DNA of 17,017 nt from an uncultured Bacilli bacterium (GCA_934091015.1 CAKOKM010000026.1:1-17017), one strand, 5' to 3'; positions 1 through 7,041 are shown, counted from the first letter of the stretch. Notes: generated from the sequence alone by a model not told the origin. Numbers and translations: made by a program.

Positions 1-447
1 CAAGCAAATTATAATAATGGTAAAAATGCATATAAACAATTTTTATATACAAATAGTCAAGAACAAAAACTTGATATAGCAAATAAGATTAAATTTTTAG
101 AAGAAAATAACGAAGAAGCTAAAGGATTACTTTCAGCAGTAAAAGAACCATTATTTAATGGCAAGAAAGTAACTGATTATGATTCTATATTACAGGGACA
201 TGTTCATTTTGAAATGTTTGAAGAAGGAAAAAATACATCTTTTTATACTTTAAGAGCAGTTGGTTTTGCTTATGGAAATGATCCAATTGATATAGCATCT
301 TATGTTATTTTAAAAGAAAAAAGAAACAATCAAGGGTTTGATGTTCAAAAAGTTTTGGTTAAATTTAATCGAAAAAAATTAGAAAATGAAATATTAAATA
401 GTGATGGACCAATGGATAAAATTAAAATATTTACTTATATGAGGTAA
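1..447 (+). CDS. hypothetical protein, C-terminal part (5' end outside window)
   Basis: The reading frame is open from base 1 to a TAA at 445-447, giving 148 visible residues. The first in-frame ATG at 214 is internal, because the frame upstream of it reads as ordinary coding sequence with no Shine-Dalgarno before that ATG. The visible part is soluble, rich in Lys/Glu/Asn, with a possible short coiled coil (about visible residues 20-50, LDIANKIKFLEENNEEAKGL) and no membrane segment. It may be the C-terminal domain of a surface or secreted protein whose start lies upstream, but I do not recognise the family and assign no function. Its transcript would probably be ended by the plus-strand hairpin at 583-630, since no closer terminator is visible. 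Confidence 0.75.
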   Translation, partial: QANYNNGKNAYKQFLYTNSQEQKLDIANKIKFLEENNEEAKGLLSAVKEPLFNGKKVTDYDSILQGHVHFEMFEEGKNTSFYTLRAVGFAYGNDPIDIASYVILKEKRNNQGFDVQKVLVKFNRKKLENEILNSDGPMDKIKIFTYMR

Positions 448-466
448 ATATTTTGAATTAATTAAT

Positions 467-495
467 TTGATAATTTTTTTAAAATATGCTATTAT
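467..495 (+). promoter_or_regulatory. promoter of antisense RNA 1
   Basis: TTGATA (467-472), a 17-bp spacer, then TATTAT (490-495) with an extended -10 TGC directly before it. It predicts a start near 501-502, exactly at the GTAAG hairpin found in all four loci of this type. No protein gene follows on this strand before the terminator at 583-630. Confidence 0.7.
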
Positions 496-501
496 GAATG
501 C

Positions 502-630
502 GTAAGGAAGACTTACATAAAATAAAAAAGGAACATTTAGTTATGCAATGCTGAATGCCTATCCTTTATAAATTAAGGTATTGACATTTAATTACTCAGT
601 TTTCATAGGTAATTAAGTGTCTATTTTTTT
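502..630 (+). ncRNA. putative type I antitoxin RNA (antisense to the 621-713 toxin)
   Basis: This is a predicted transcript of about 130 nt between a good sigma-A promoter and a strong intrinsic terminator. It begins with the small hairpin GTAAG-gaaga-CTTAC (502-516), followed by an A-rich linker and GGAACAT. It is complementary to the whole 3' untranslated region of the minus-strand toxin mRNA and reaches over the toxin stop codon. Convergent genes overlapping at their 3' ends are the arrangement of Bacillus TxpA/RatA and BsrG/SR4. By that analogy it would block or destabilise the toxin mRNA. It has no credible open frame. Assignment is by architecture, not by matching a known RNA family. 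Confidence 0.68.
583..630 (+). terminator. intrinsic terminator of antisense RNA 1
   Basis: A 13-bp perfect stem (583-595 with 609-621), GACATTTAATTAC/GTAATTAAGTGTC, with a T-run at 624-630. It may also end transcripts from the gene at 1-447. The right arm reaches the toxin stop codon on the other strand. Confidence 0.85.
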
Positions 631-713
631 ATTATGTATACTAAAATAGATATACACAGAATAATGAAACATATGTATCTTAGAAATTTAATAATAAATT
701 TTCTTTTACCCAT
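621..713 (-). CDS. putative type I toxin, 30-residue hydrophobic peptide (family A, copy 1)
   Basis: A short minus-strand gene: ATG at 713, TAG at 621. The peptide starts MGKRKFIIKF, has one hydrophobic span (about residues 13-28, with CFIILCISILVYII) and ends in two lysines, so it is a small cationic single-span membrane peptide, as in known type I toxins. It has a near-perfect Shine-Dalgarno (AGGAGGTGAT, plus-strand 718-727) with correct spacing. The second copy at 3719-3811 differs by synonymous changes and conservative substitutions (M-G/M-S, I/L, I/V), which argues for real coding. Its own minus-strand promoter and masked ribosome site support a regulated toxin. I do not recognise the exact family; membrane toxicity is inferred. 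Confidence 0.72.
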   Translation of the reverse strand: MGKRKFIIKFLRYICFIILCISILVYIIKK

Positions 714-718
714 ATGCA

Positions 719-751
719 TCACCTCCTCATTTTATTAATATTAAAAGGTGA
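719..751 (-). promoter_or_regulatory. leader hairpin masking the toxin 1 Shine-Dalgarno
   Basis: On the toxin mRNA, TCACCT in the leader (plus-strand 746-751) is exactly complementary to AGGTGA of the Shine-Dalgarno (719-724). This upstream anti-Shine-Dalgarno would keep the mRNA untranslated, a usual feature of type I toxin mRNAs. Confidence 0.6.
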
Positions 752-789
752 GGATAGACACCCAGCAACTATTTGTTCCTTAATTGGTT

Positions 790-818
790 ATTATACTATT
801 AGTGTAATTTATAAACAA
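790..818 (-). promoter_or_regulatory. promoter of toxin 1 mRNA
   Basis: Read on the minus strand: TTGTTT (plus-strand 813-818), 17-bp spacer, perfect TATAAT (790-795). The predicted start is near 783, just before the GGAACA segment that pairs with the mRNA 3' end. Confidence 0.68.
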
Positions 819-847
819 GCGAACAAGTGAAAATATTTAATATTATA

Positions 848-876
848 TTGGTTTTATTAATAAGATATGTTATCCT
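848..876 (+). promoter_or_regulatory. possible promoter of the ABC transporter operon
   Basis: TTGGTT (848-853), 17-bp spacer, TATCCT (871-876) with an extended -10 TGT. The -10 is weak, and this is the best candidate between the TA locus and the ATPase start. Confidence 0.4.
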
Positions 877-910
877 TTTTGTAGAATAGGTATGGAAGGA
901 TATATTTAAA

Positions 911-1588
911 ATGAGGTTAGAACATGTATATAAAAATTATAATTTAGGAAAGAAAGAGATAGCTGTTTTGAAAGATATAAATGTTGAATTTAAAACAAAT
1001 ACATTTTATGCAATAATGGGAAGAAGTGGTAGCGGAAAAACTACCTTGGTTAATATTTTAGGACTTTTAGATAATGTAACTAATGGTAAGTATTTTTTAA
1101 ATGATAAAGATGTAACTAATGTAAATAGTGAATTAAAATCTAAAATAATAAGTGAAAATATTGGATTTGTTTTTCAGTCATTCTATTTAAATAATAATTT
1201 AAGTGCATTGGAAAATGTTATGCTCCCATTATACATAAATAAAAATGTTAAAAAAAGTGAACGTAAAGAATTAGCTAAAGGGATGCTTGCAAAATTTAAT
1301 TTAGGGAATAGAATTAATCATAAACCTAAGGAGTTATCTGGAGGCGAACAACAAAGAGTAGCGATAGCTAGAGCTCTTATTAATAATCCTAAAATAATTA
1401 TTGCAGATGAACCAACAGGAAATTTAGATTCTCAAAGTGAAAAAGATGTATTTGATATTTTGAAGGAAATAAGTAAAGAAAATAAAATTGTGATAGTCGT
1501 TAGTCATAATCCAATTGTTAAAGAATATGCTGATTGTATTTTAGAGATGGAAGATGGAGAATTAAATGAAATTCCTAGATTTAATTAA
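911..1588 (+). CDS. ABC transporter ATP-binding protein (MacB/LolD/FtsE-type)
   Basis: This 225-residue ATPase has the full nucleotide-binding set: Walker A GRSGSGKTT (37-45), Q-loop FVFQ (Q89), signature LSGGEQQR (142-149), Walker B IIIADEP (162-168), D-loop NLD (171-173) and switch His in VVSH (H199). Length and the LSGGEQQR form fit the MacB/LolD/FtsE group, which pairs with FtsX-like permeases rather than with classical importers. It should hydrolyse ATP on the cytoplasmic face to drive the two permeases encoded next. ATG at 911 follows GGAAGGA (894-900) at a slightly long spacing. The gene overlaps the next one by 23 bp. Substrate is unknown; such systems in Bacillota often move or sense antimicrobial peptides or lipoproteins, but no sensor kinase gene is adjacent. 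Confidence 0.93.
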   Translation: MRLEHVYKNYNLGKKEIAVLKDINVEFKTNTFYAIMGRSGSGKTTLVNILGLLDNVTNGKYFLNDKDVTNVNSELKSKIISENIGFVFQSFYLNNNLSALENVMLPLYINKNVKKSERKELAKGMLAKFNLGNRINHKPKELSGGEQQRVAIARALINNPKIIIADEPTGNLDSQSEKDVFDILKEISKENKIVIVVSHNPIVKEYADCILEMEDGELNEIPRFN

Positions 1589-2795
1589 ATTATCAATATT
1601 AAATATAAAAAGTAATAAATTTAAAAGTATAATTTATTTACTAGTTATGCTAATATTATTTTTACTAATAAGTATAACATTTACAGGAACTAGTTCAATA
1701 TTTAATTTTTTTGATAAACAGTTCAATTCTTATTTAGATTTAAAAACAATATCACTTAAATTAGATAGTATGAATAAAGAAAAGGAATTAAATAATATTA
1801 AATCATTAAATATTAAAGAAGTAGTAGCATATTATGATGATTATTATTCATTAAATTTAAGTCTTAGTTCTAATAAAGATTTTAATTTTGACAATTACAC
1901 TAAACCAAACATTGTAGTGTATGAATATTTAAATAATTATAATATTAATCCTGATTATGGACGAGGAATACTTAATAGTGGAGAAATTATTTGCTCATCT
2001 TCATTTGCTCCTTTAGGCTATGTAAGTGATACTAAAGATATTTTAGATATATCTAATAAAATTAATAATAATTTAGATGTAATTTATTATCAAAAATATT
2101 ATCCTAAAGAAGGAGAATCTAGGGTAAAACAAACATATAATAAAAGCTTTAAATTAGTTGGCACTTATGATATAAAAGAAGATTTAAATTATTATAATGT
2201 TTGTTATATTAGTAAAGATGATTATAATGAGATAGTTAGCAATTCAATGTCTATTTGGGAAGATGATAAACAAAAAATATTAAGTGATAAAAATTTATCA
2301 TATAATGCTTATTTGATTGTTAATGAATATAAAAATGTTAATAAAGTATTAAATATTTTAAAAGAGAAAGGTTATTATGCAACTTCAGAAAATGAATTGG
2401 ATATGGATTTATATAATTTAACTCAAAATATCTTAAAATATATTTGTGGTGGGATATTAATACTTTTAATTATAATTATTTATTTGTTTATTAAAAATGT
2501 TATTAAAGAAAATAATGATAATATAAATCTCTATAAGTTAATTGGATATAATAATAAAATAATTAATAATATTTTTAAATTGGAATATATTATACTTACT
2601 TTAATGTCATTTGTAATTCATTTATTATTAATGCCGTTAATTAAAAATATAATTATGAAGTTAATGAGTAGTTTTCCTGAAGCAAATATTTTAACGATTA
2701 ATATTAACTATTTAGGAAGTATCTTGTTTATGATATATACTTGTATATTAATTATGTTAATTTTTAAATTAAAATTAAATAGAAAAGAGGTATGA
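1566..2795 (+). CDS. ABC transporter permease, FtsX/MacB-like, large extracytoplasmic domain
   Basis: A 409-residue membrane protein with one N-terminal span (about 16-41), a long polar region rich in Asn/Asp/Tyr (about 45-285) and three further spans (about 288-310, 332-360, 378-402). That is the FtsX/MacB topology. The stretch after the second span (ENNDNINLYKLIGYNNKIIN) resembles the FtsX-family cytoplasmic coupling loop. ATG at 1566 has GGAG at 1556-1559 and lies inside the end of the ATPase gene, implying translational coupling. It probably pairs with the shorter permease starting at 2797. Gene order, not sequence, ties it to the ATPase; the substrate is not evident. Confidence 0.85.
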   Translation: MKFLDLIKLSILNIKSNKFKSIIYLLVMLILFLLISITFTGTSSIFNFFDKQFNSYLDLKTISLKLDSMNKEKELNNIKSLNIKEVVAYYDDYYSLNLSLSSNKDFNFDNYTKPNIVVYEYLNNYNINPDYGRGILNSGEIICSSSFAPLGYVSDTKDILDISNKINNNLDVIYYQKYYPKEGESRVKQTYNKSFKLVGTYDIKEDLNYYNVCYISKDDYNEIVSNSMSIWEDDKQKILSDKNLSYNAYLIVNEYKNVNKVLNILKEKGYYATSENELDMDLYNLTQNILKYICGGILILLIIIIYLFIKNVIKENNDNINLYKLIGYNNKIINNIFKLEYIILTLMSFVIHLLLMPLIKNIIMKLMSSFPEANILTININYLGSILFMIYTCILIMLIFKLKLNRKEV

Positions 2796-2796
2796 T

Positions 2797-3564
2797 ATGT
2801 TAATTATTAAATCTTATTTTCATAATAATATTATTAAATATGGAATAGTATTAGGGTTACTATTTTTTACGATATTATTTTTAATAAATTTTAGTTTTAC
2901 GATTGATTATCAAATTGATTTAAAGAAGAATAGTGAGTTTTATAGAACAGTTAGATTTTCTTTTAAAGATGATTATAATTTAGAAATGATTAATTTAAAT
3001 GAGTATGAAATAGAAGATATTATAAACAATATGAGTAGTGATGAAATAGATATTATATTTAAAAATTATAATGATGCTATGAGATTTAAAGATAATAATA
3101 AAGATCTATTTAAAACAGTATATATATCTAATTTTGATATGAATAATAATTATAAGGTAACTAAAAATATTACAAATGGTTTAATTATTATTTGCTTGTT
3201 AATTATTTTAATATTAATATTTTTATTTTCTATTAATATAATTTATAATATTGAAAAAGATATATCATTATATAAATTACTTGGATTTAATGATAAATAT
3301 ATTATATTAATTACTTTATTTTTTATAATATTATATTATTTATTACTATATGTTATTTCTATATTAATTTATTTTATTTTTAGTAAAATTTTAATATTAA
3401 AAGAGATGGTAATTATTAAAGATATAAAATTTATGAATTTACTTAGTTATAGATATTTACTATATGTATGGATATTTATTATTGTTATAACATTTTTATC
3501 TTTTATAAGAATTATATATAAAATTAAGAAAAATAGTCCAATTAATCTAGTTAATTTTAATTAA
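2797..3564 (+). CDS. ABC transporter permease, FtsX-like, short form
   Basis: A 255-residue membrane protein with a span at about 14-34, a reduced extracytoplasmic segment (about 35-125) and three further spans (about 127-150, 168-195, 217-242). The same coupling-loop pattern (NIEKDISLYKLLGFNDKYI) is present as in the preceding permease, so the two are likely halves of a heterodimeric membrane unit. The start follows the previous stop by one base, with AGAGG just upstream, showing tight coupling. The short outer domain distinguishes it from full-length MacB or BceB proteins. No terminator is visible directly after it; the hairpin at 3685-3728 would end the operon transcript after reading through the antisense RNA. 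Confidence 0.8.
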   Translation: MLIIKSYFHNNIIKYGIVLGLLFFTILFLINFSFTIDYQIDLKKNSEFYRTVRFSFKDDYNLEMINLNEYEIEDIINNMSSDEIDIIFKNYNDAMRFKDNNKDLFKTVYISNFDMNNNYKVTKNITNGLIIICLLIILILIFLFSINIIYNIEKDISLYKLLGFNDKYIILITLFFIILYYLLLYVISILIYFIFSKILILKEMVIIKDIKFMNLLSYRYLLYVWIFIIVITFLSFIRIIYKIKKNSPINLVNFN

Positions 3565-3570
3565 CCGAAC

Positions 3571-3599
3571 TTGAAGAATAGGATTAAATATGCTATTAT
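3571..3599 (+). promoter_or_regulatory. promoter of antisense RNA 2
   Basis: TTGAAG (3571-3576), 17-bp spacer, TATTAT (3594-3599) with extended -10 TGC. Same geometry and same distance to the GTAAG hairpin as at 467-495, although the -35 lies outside the repeated block. Confidence 0.68.
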
Positions 3600-3605
3600 G
3601 AATAT

Positions 3606-3728
3606 GTAAGGAAGACTTACATAAAATAAAAAAAGGAACATTTAGTTTGCTATGCTGAATGTCTATCCTTTATATATTGTGATAAGACATTTAATTATCT
3701 ATCTTGGTAATTAAGTGTCTATTTTTTT
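3606..3728 (+). ncRNA. putative type I antitoxin RNA (antisense to the 3719-3811 toxin)
   Basis: Second copy of the antisense RNA, about 123 nt. It starts at the hairpin GTAAG-gaaga-CTTAC (3606-3620) and ends at the terminator 3685-3728. It overlaps the 3' untranslated region and stop codon of the toxin. Differences from copy 1 fall mostly in the loop and linker regions while stems are kept, which supports a functional RNA. Confidence 0.68.
3685..3728 (+). terminator. intrinsic terminator of antisense RNA 2 and probably of the ABC operon
   Basis: A 13-bp stem with one G-U pair (AGACATTTAATTA with TAATTAAGTGTCT, 3685-3697 and 3708-3720), then T7 at 3722-3728. It is the only strong plus-strand terminator after the ABC genes. 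Confidence 0.85.
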
Positions 3729-3811
3729 ACTATATATACCAAAATAGATATACACAGAATAATGAAACATAAGTATCTTAGAAATTTAATAATAAATTTT
3801 CTTTTACTCAT
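3719..3811 (-). CDS. putative type I toxin, 30-residue hydrophobic peptide (family A, copy 2)
   Basis: ATG at 3811, TAG at 3719. The peptide begins MSKRKFIIKF and ends LVYIVKK, with a central hydrophobic span (about residues 13-28). Shine-Dalgarno AGGAGGTGAT is at the right spacing. Compared with copy 1, the changes are G2S, I14L and I28V plus silent third-base changes, the pattern expected of a maintained coding sequence. Basic ends around a single hydrophobic helix fit a membrane-acting type I toxin. Expression should be held down by the masked ribosome site, by pairing of the mRNA ends and by the antisense RNA. Confidence 0.72.
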   Translation of the reverse strand: MSKRKFIIKFLRYLCFIILCISILVYIVKK

Positions 3812-3816
3812 ATGCA

Positions 3817-3849
3817 TCACCTCCTCATCTTATTATTATTAAAAGGTGA
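3817..3849 (-). promoter_or_regulatory. leader hairpin masking the toxin 2 Shine-Dalgarno
   Basis: TCACCT in the leader (plus-strand 3844-3849) pairs with AGGTGA of the Shine-Dalgarno (3817-3822). The pairing segments are unchanged from copy 1 while the loop between them differs. Confidence 0.6.
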
Positions 3850-3886
3850 GGATAGACACCCAGCAACTAATTGTTCCTTAATTGGT

Positions 3887-3915
3887 AATATACTATTAGC
3901 GTAATTTATAAACAA
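3887..3915 (-). promoter_or_regulatory. promoter of toxin 2 mRNA
   Basis: Minus strand: TTGTTT (plus-strand 3910-3915), 17-bp spacer, TATATT (3887-3892). Conserved with the promoter at 790-818. Confidence 0.65.
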
Positions 3916-3979
3916 GCGAACAAGTGAAAATATTAATATAATTAAATAGTTATTCTTAATGTAACTTTACAGTTTCTTT

Positions 3980-4008
3980 TTGCATTAAATTTATATATGG
4001 TTTATAAT
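3980..4008 (+). promoter_or_regulatory. promoter of ftsK
   Basis: TTGCAT (3980-3985), 17-bp spacer, perfect TATAAT (4003-4008). The predicted start falls near 4015, giving a very short leader that barely includes the ribosome site at 4012-4018, so the true start may be slightly different. Confidence 0.6.
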
Positions 4009-4028
4009 TATGGTGGAGTTGATAGTAT

Positions 4029-6266
4029 ATGGCTAAAAAGAAAAAAAGAAAAGGTGAAAGTGCTAGTAAAACTAAATTTTCTTCAGAACTAATTGGTTTA
4101 TTACTTGTACTTGTTGGAATAATTGGAATAGGAGCGTTTGGTCCAGTAGGACATCTTATTAAATCATTTTGTATATTTTTAATGGGAACTTGGTGGGCTA
4201 TTTTTGTTTTGTTATTAATTATTCTAGGCCTATATATGATAATTAAAGGAGATTTACCTAAATTCTTTAATTCCAGATTAATTGGGTTATATCTTTTACT
4301 AATCGCGTTACTTGCTCTTAGTCATATAAACTATATTGCCGATAGTGCAGTACTTAAAAATAATGATATATTTCAAAATACCATAGATAATTTTATGAAT
4401 ACAATAAATAGTGAAAATTTTATAAATTTAAGTCAGACTGGTGGAGGAATAATTGGAGCATTCTTTTCTTGGGGATTTGTTAATTTATTTGATTTAACTG
4501 GAACTTATATCATTTTATCCGTATTTGCTATTTTTGGAGTTGTAATGGCTCTTAATGTATCACTTGCAGATATTGTAGTTAAAATTATTAAATTCTTTAA
4601 AGGACTTGGTGACGGTGTTAAATCTAGCAAGGCTTTGAAAGTTACTGGTGAAGAAGATGATGATAATGACGATGAAGACGAGGAAATAGTTCCAGCCAAT
4701 AATACTAACAAACAAGTCATAATCACATCAAGTGAAGACATTAGCAGATTTCATAACGAAAACTATGAAAATAAAGAAGAGAAATGTCCAAGCAACGAGC
4801 CTATAACTATTCAAAACAGTTCAAATGGAGAGTATCATTTACCACCACTTGATATATTAAATCAACCTGCTAAAACTAAAAAAATTAATAATAGTGATTT
4901 CTTAAATCAAAACCGTATTGCCCTTGAGAAAGTATTAAGAGATTTTCAAATTACAGGTAAAGTAGTTGAAATTCATGAAGGGCCAGCTGTTACACAATTT
5001 GAAGTCGAAATTAAAGCAGGTACTAAAGTTAACCGAATTACAAGCATCAGTAAAGAAATAGCACTAGCGTTAGCCGCTAAAGATGTTAGAATTGAAGCAC
5101 CTATTCCGGGAAAAAGTACTGTTGGAGTTGAAATACCTAATCGAAATGTCTCTAGTGTTCCAATTAGAGAAGTATTAAGCACTGTTCCAAAATCAATGAA
5201 TGATGCTAAGATATTAGTTGCTCTTGGTAAAGACTTAATGGGCAGAACATGTTGCGCTGATTTATCTAAAATGCCACACCTACTTGTTGCCGGATCTACT
5301 GGTTCAGGTAAATCAGTTTGTATTAATAGTTTTATCGCTTCTATCCTAATGAGAATGAATCCGAATGATATTAAATTAGTGCTTGTCGATCCTAAAAAGG
5401 TAGAATTATCTAATTATAATGGAATACCTCATTTATTATGTCCAGTTGTTACTGATCCTAAGAAAGCAAATGTCGTACTTCAAAAAATAGTTGCTGAAAT
5501 GGAAAATAGATATCAAAAATTTGCTGATAACAATGTTAAAAATATTTCAGGATATAATGAAATGATCGAAAAAAATAATAAAAAGAATAACACAAATGTT
5601 CCTAAGATGCCATATATTTTAGTAATAATAGATGAGCTTGCTGATTTAATGCTCGTTGCTGCTAAAGAAGTTGAAGACTCAATTATGCGAATAACTCAGA
5701 TGGCAAGAGCCGCTGGTATTCATTTAATTGTTGCAACTCAAAGACCATCAACCGATGTAATTACCGGGGTTGTTAAAGCTAATATTCCATCACGTATCTC
5801 ATTTGCCGTTGCATCTCAAATCGATTCAAGAACTATTTTAGATCGAGCTGGAGCCGAAAAATTACTCGGTAAAGGTGATATGTTATATCTTCCAATGGGT
5901 GAAAATACTCCAATAAGAATTCAAGGAAACTTTATTTCTGATGAAGAAACTCAAAGATTAATTGATTATGTTTCCAAAGAACAAGTTGCTAGTTATGATA
6001 ATAGTTTAACTGAAATACCTGATAATCACATGGCTGGTGCAAATAGTGGTACTGAAGAATATGATGATCCTCTTTATAATAATGTTGTAGATTTTGCCAT
6101 AACAACCGGTAAGATAAGTGCTTCATTAATACAAAGAAGATTTAGAGTTGGTTTTTCAAGAGCTGCTAGAATTGTTGATTTACTTGAAGAAAGAGGTATA
6201 ATTGGACCACAAAACGGTTCAAAACCTAGAGAAGTAATCGTTAAAATATCCAAAGAAGAACAATAA
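4029..6266 (+). CDS. ftsK: DNA translocase FtsK/SpoIIIE
   Basis: A 745-residue septal DNA pump. The N-terminus has a basic start and four or five membrane spans between about residues 21 and 180 that anchor it at the division site. An acidic, low-complexity linker follows (about 207-290, with a run of Asp/Glu at 209-219). The motor has the alpha domain (about 295-390) and the RecA-like beta domain with Walker A GSTGSGKS (422-429) and Walker B LVIIDE (531-536). The C-terminal winged-helix gamma domain (about 680-740, QRRFRVGFSRAARIVDLLEE) reads polar DNA sequences. Full length for Bacilli SpoIIIE-type proteins. ATG at 4029 is preceded by GGTGGAG (4012-4018). It clears trapped chromosome from the closing septum. 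It stands as a single-gene unit between its promoter and the terminator at 6271. Confidence 0.96.
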   Translation: MAKKKKRKGESASKTKFSSELIGLLLVLVGIIGIGAFGPVGHLIKSFCIFLMGTWWAIFVLLLIILGLYMIIKGDLPKFFNSRLIGLYLLLIALLALSHINYIADSAVLKNNDIFQNTIDNFMNTINSENFINLSQTGGGIIGAFFSWGFVNLFDLTGTYIILSVFAIFGVVMALNVSLADIVVKIIKFFKGLGDGVKSSKALKVTGEEDDDNDDEDEEIVPANNTNKQVIITSSEDISRFHNENYENKEEKCPSNEPITIQNSSNGEYHLPPLDILNQPAKTKKINNSDFLNQNRIALEKVLRDFQITGKVVEIHEGPAVTQFEVEIKAGTKVNRITSISKEIALALAAKDVRIEAPIPGKSTVGVEIPNRNVSSVPIREVLSTVPKSMNDAKILVALGKDLMGRTCCADLSKMPHLLVAGSTGSGKSVCINSFIASILMRMNPNDIKLVLVDPKKVELSNYNGIPHLLCPVVTDPKKANVVLQKIVAEMENRYQKFADNNVKNISGYNEMIEKNNKKNNTNVPKMPYILVIIDELADLMLVAAKEVEDSIMRITQMARAAGIHLIVATQRPSTDVITGVVKANIPSRISFAVASQIDSRTILDRAGAEKLLGKGDMLYLPMGENTPIRIQGNFISDEETQRLIDYVSKEQVASYDNSLTEIPDNHMAGANSGTEEYDDPLYNNVVDFAITTGKISASLIQRRFRVGFSRAARIVDLLEERGIIGPQNGSKPREVIVKISKEEQ

Positions 6267-6270
6267 TTAA

Positions 6271-6307
6271 GACTATGAAAATTTTATTCATAGTTTTTTT
6301 CTTTTTT
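6271..6307 (+). terminator. terminator after ftsK
   Basis: Stem ACTATGAA (6272-6279) with TTCATAGT (6287-6294), 7-nt loop, then a long T-rich tail. Confidence 0.85.
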
Positions 6308-6330
6308 ACCATTTTATTTAAGTAATCAAA

Positions 6331-6359
6331 TTGAAATGATTGTAATATTTTGTTATAAT
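6331..6359 (+). promoter_or_regulatory. promoter of the ireB-ruvX-DUF1292-mltG operon
   Basis: TTGAAA (6331-6336), 17-bp spacer, perfect TATAAT (6354-6359) with extended -10 TGT. The start would be near 6366, giving a leader of about 17 nt to ireB. Confidence 0.78.
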
Positions 6360-6382
6360 TATTTTATTGAGTAGGTGGTAGT

Positions 6383-6628
6383 TTGTTAGATAATACATCA
6401 TTATTTGATCATAAAAAAATAGAAAGTGCTTTAGTTAGTAAAACTTTTTTTGAAGTATTTGAAGCTTTAGAAGAAAGTGGATATAATCCAGTTAATCAAA
6501 TAACCGGTTATCTAGTTACTGGAGATGCTGGATACATTACTAATTACAAAAGAGCTAGAGAAAAAATAATGAATATTGAAAAAGTAAAATTAATTTCAAT
6601 ATTAGTGGAGAATTACTTTTTAAAATGA
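6383..6628 (+). CDS. ireB: IreB family regulatory phosphoprotein (UPF0297)
   Basis: An 81-residue protein matching the IreB/UPF0297 family, notably the core GYNPVNQITGYLVTGDAGYI (residues 33-52) and the following basic helix. In Enterococcus IreB is a substrate of the PASTA kinase IreK and a negative regulator of cephalosporin resistance; threonines near the N-terminus (T5 here) are possible phosphosites. TTG at 6383 is the chosen start because AGGTGG (6373-6378) is just upstream and no ATG precedes the family core. First gene of a tightly packed operon; it overlaps ruvX by ATGA. The kinase itself is not in the window. Confidence 0.92.
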   Translation: MLDNTSLFDHKKIESALVSKTFFEVFEALEESGYNPVNQITGYLVTGDAGYITNYKRAREKIMNIEKVKLISILVENYFLK

Positions 6629-7041
6629 GAACATTAGGAATGGATTTAGGAACTAAAACTTTAGGTCTTGCAATATCTGATAAACAAGGAATTATAGCAT
6701 CACCTTACAAATTAATTAAATATAATAATATAGAAGATGCTGTAAATGAAGTTTTAGAAATAATTGAAAAAGAAAAAGTTGATAATTTAGTTTTAGGACT
6801 TCCAAAAAATATGAACAATTCACTTGGTTTTGCAAGTGAAAGAAGTTTAAATTTTAAAAAATTATTAGAAGAAAAAACTGATTTAAAAATAGAATTAATT
6901 GACGAAAGACTATCTACTGTTGAAGCTGAAAGAATATTACTTGATTACGATATGTCCAGAAAAAAAAGAAAAGAACATATTGATAATACAGCTGCTGCTA
7001 TCATTTTGGATACATATTTAAGAAGGGAAGAGAAGAAATGA
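6625..7041 (+). CDS. ruvX: putative pre-16S rRNA nuclease / RuvX (YqgF)
   Basis: A 138-residue RNase H-fold protein of the YqgF family and of normal length. Visible motifs are the first strand with the catalytic Asp, GMDLGTKTLGLAISD (D7), the GLPKNMNNSLG loop (58-68), LIDERLSTVEAE (91-102) and the C-terminal HIDNTAAAIIL (118-127) with the last acidic residue. In E. coli YqgF is required for processing the 5' end of 16S rRNA; a Holliday-junction resolvase role has been proposed. The start overlaps the ireB stop and the end overlaps the next start, both as ATGA, indicating coupled translation. The ireB-ruvX-DUF1292 order is the standard Bacillota arrangement. Confidence 0.94.
   Translation: MRTLGMDLGTKTLGLAISDKQGIIASPYKLIKYNNIEDAVNEVLEIIEKEKVDNLVLGLPKNMNNSLGFASERSLNFKKLLEEKTDLKIELIDERLSTVEAERILLDYDMSRKKRKEHIDNTAAAIILDTYLRREEKK

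Larger units (their letters stand above)
482..837. repeat. direct repeat, TA family A unit 1
   Basis: About 356 bp covering both promoters, the antisense RNA and the toxin gene. It matches 3586-3934 in the same orientation with scattered substitutions and small indels. The two copies bracket the ABC transporter operon. Confidence 0.9.
3586..3934. repeat. direct repeat, TA family A unit 2
   Basis: About 349 bp, homologous to 482-837 in the same orientation. The two units start 3104 bp apart and the interval between them holds only the three-gene ABC operon. Confidence 0.9.

Noticed and set aside
502..630. The plus-strand structured RNAs as riboswitches or attenuators
   Set aside because: No gene follows them in a regulated position; they end at a terminator and lie opposite a small gene with its own promoter, which fits antisense RNA better.
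482..3934. ABC operon as a composite transposon or insertion sequence
   Set aside because: The flanking repeats carry no transposase, no terminal inverted repeats of insertion type and no evident target-site duplication.
4505..5182. Two minus-strand open frames (78 and 69 codons) inside ftsK
   Set aside because: They are antisense to well-conserved ftsK domains, with low-complexity serine/leucine content and no ribosome sites.
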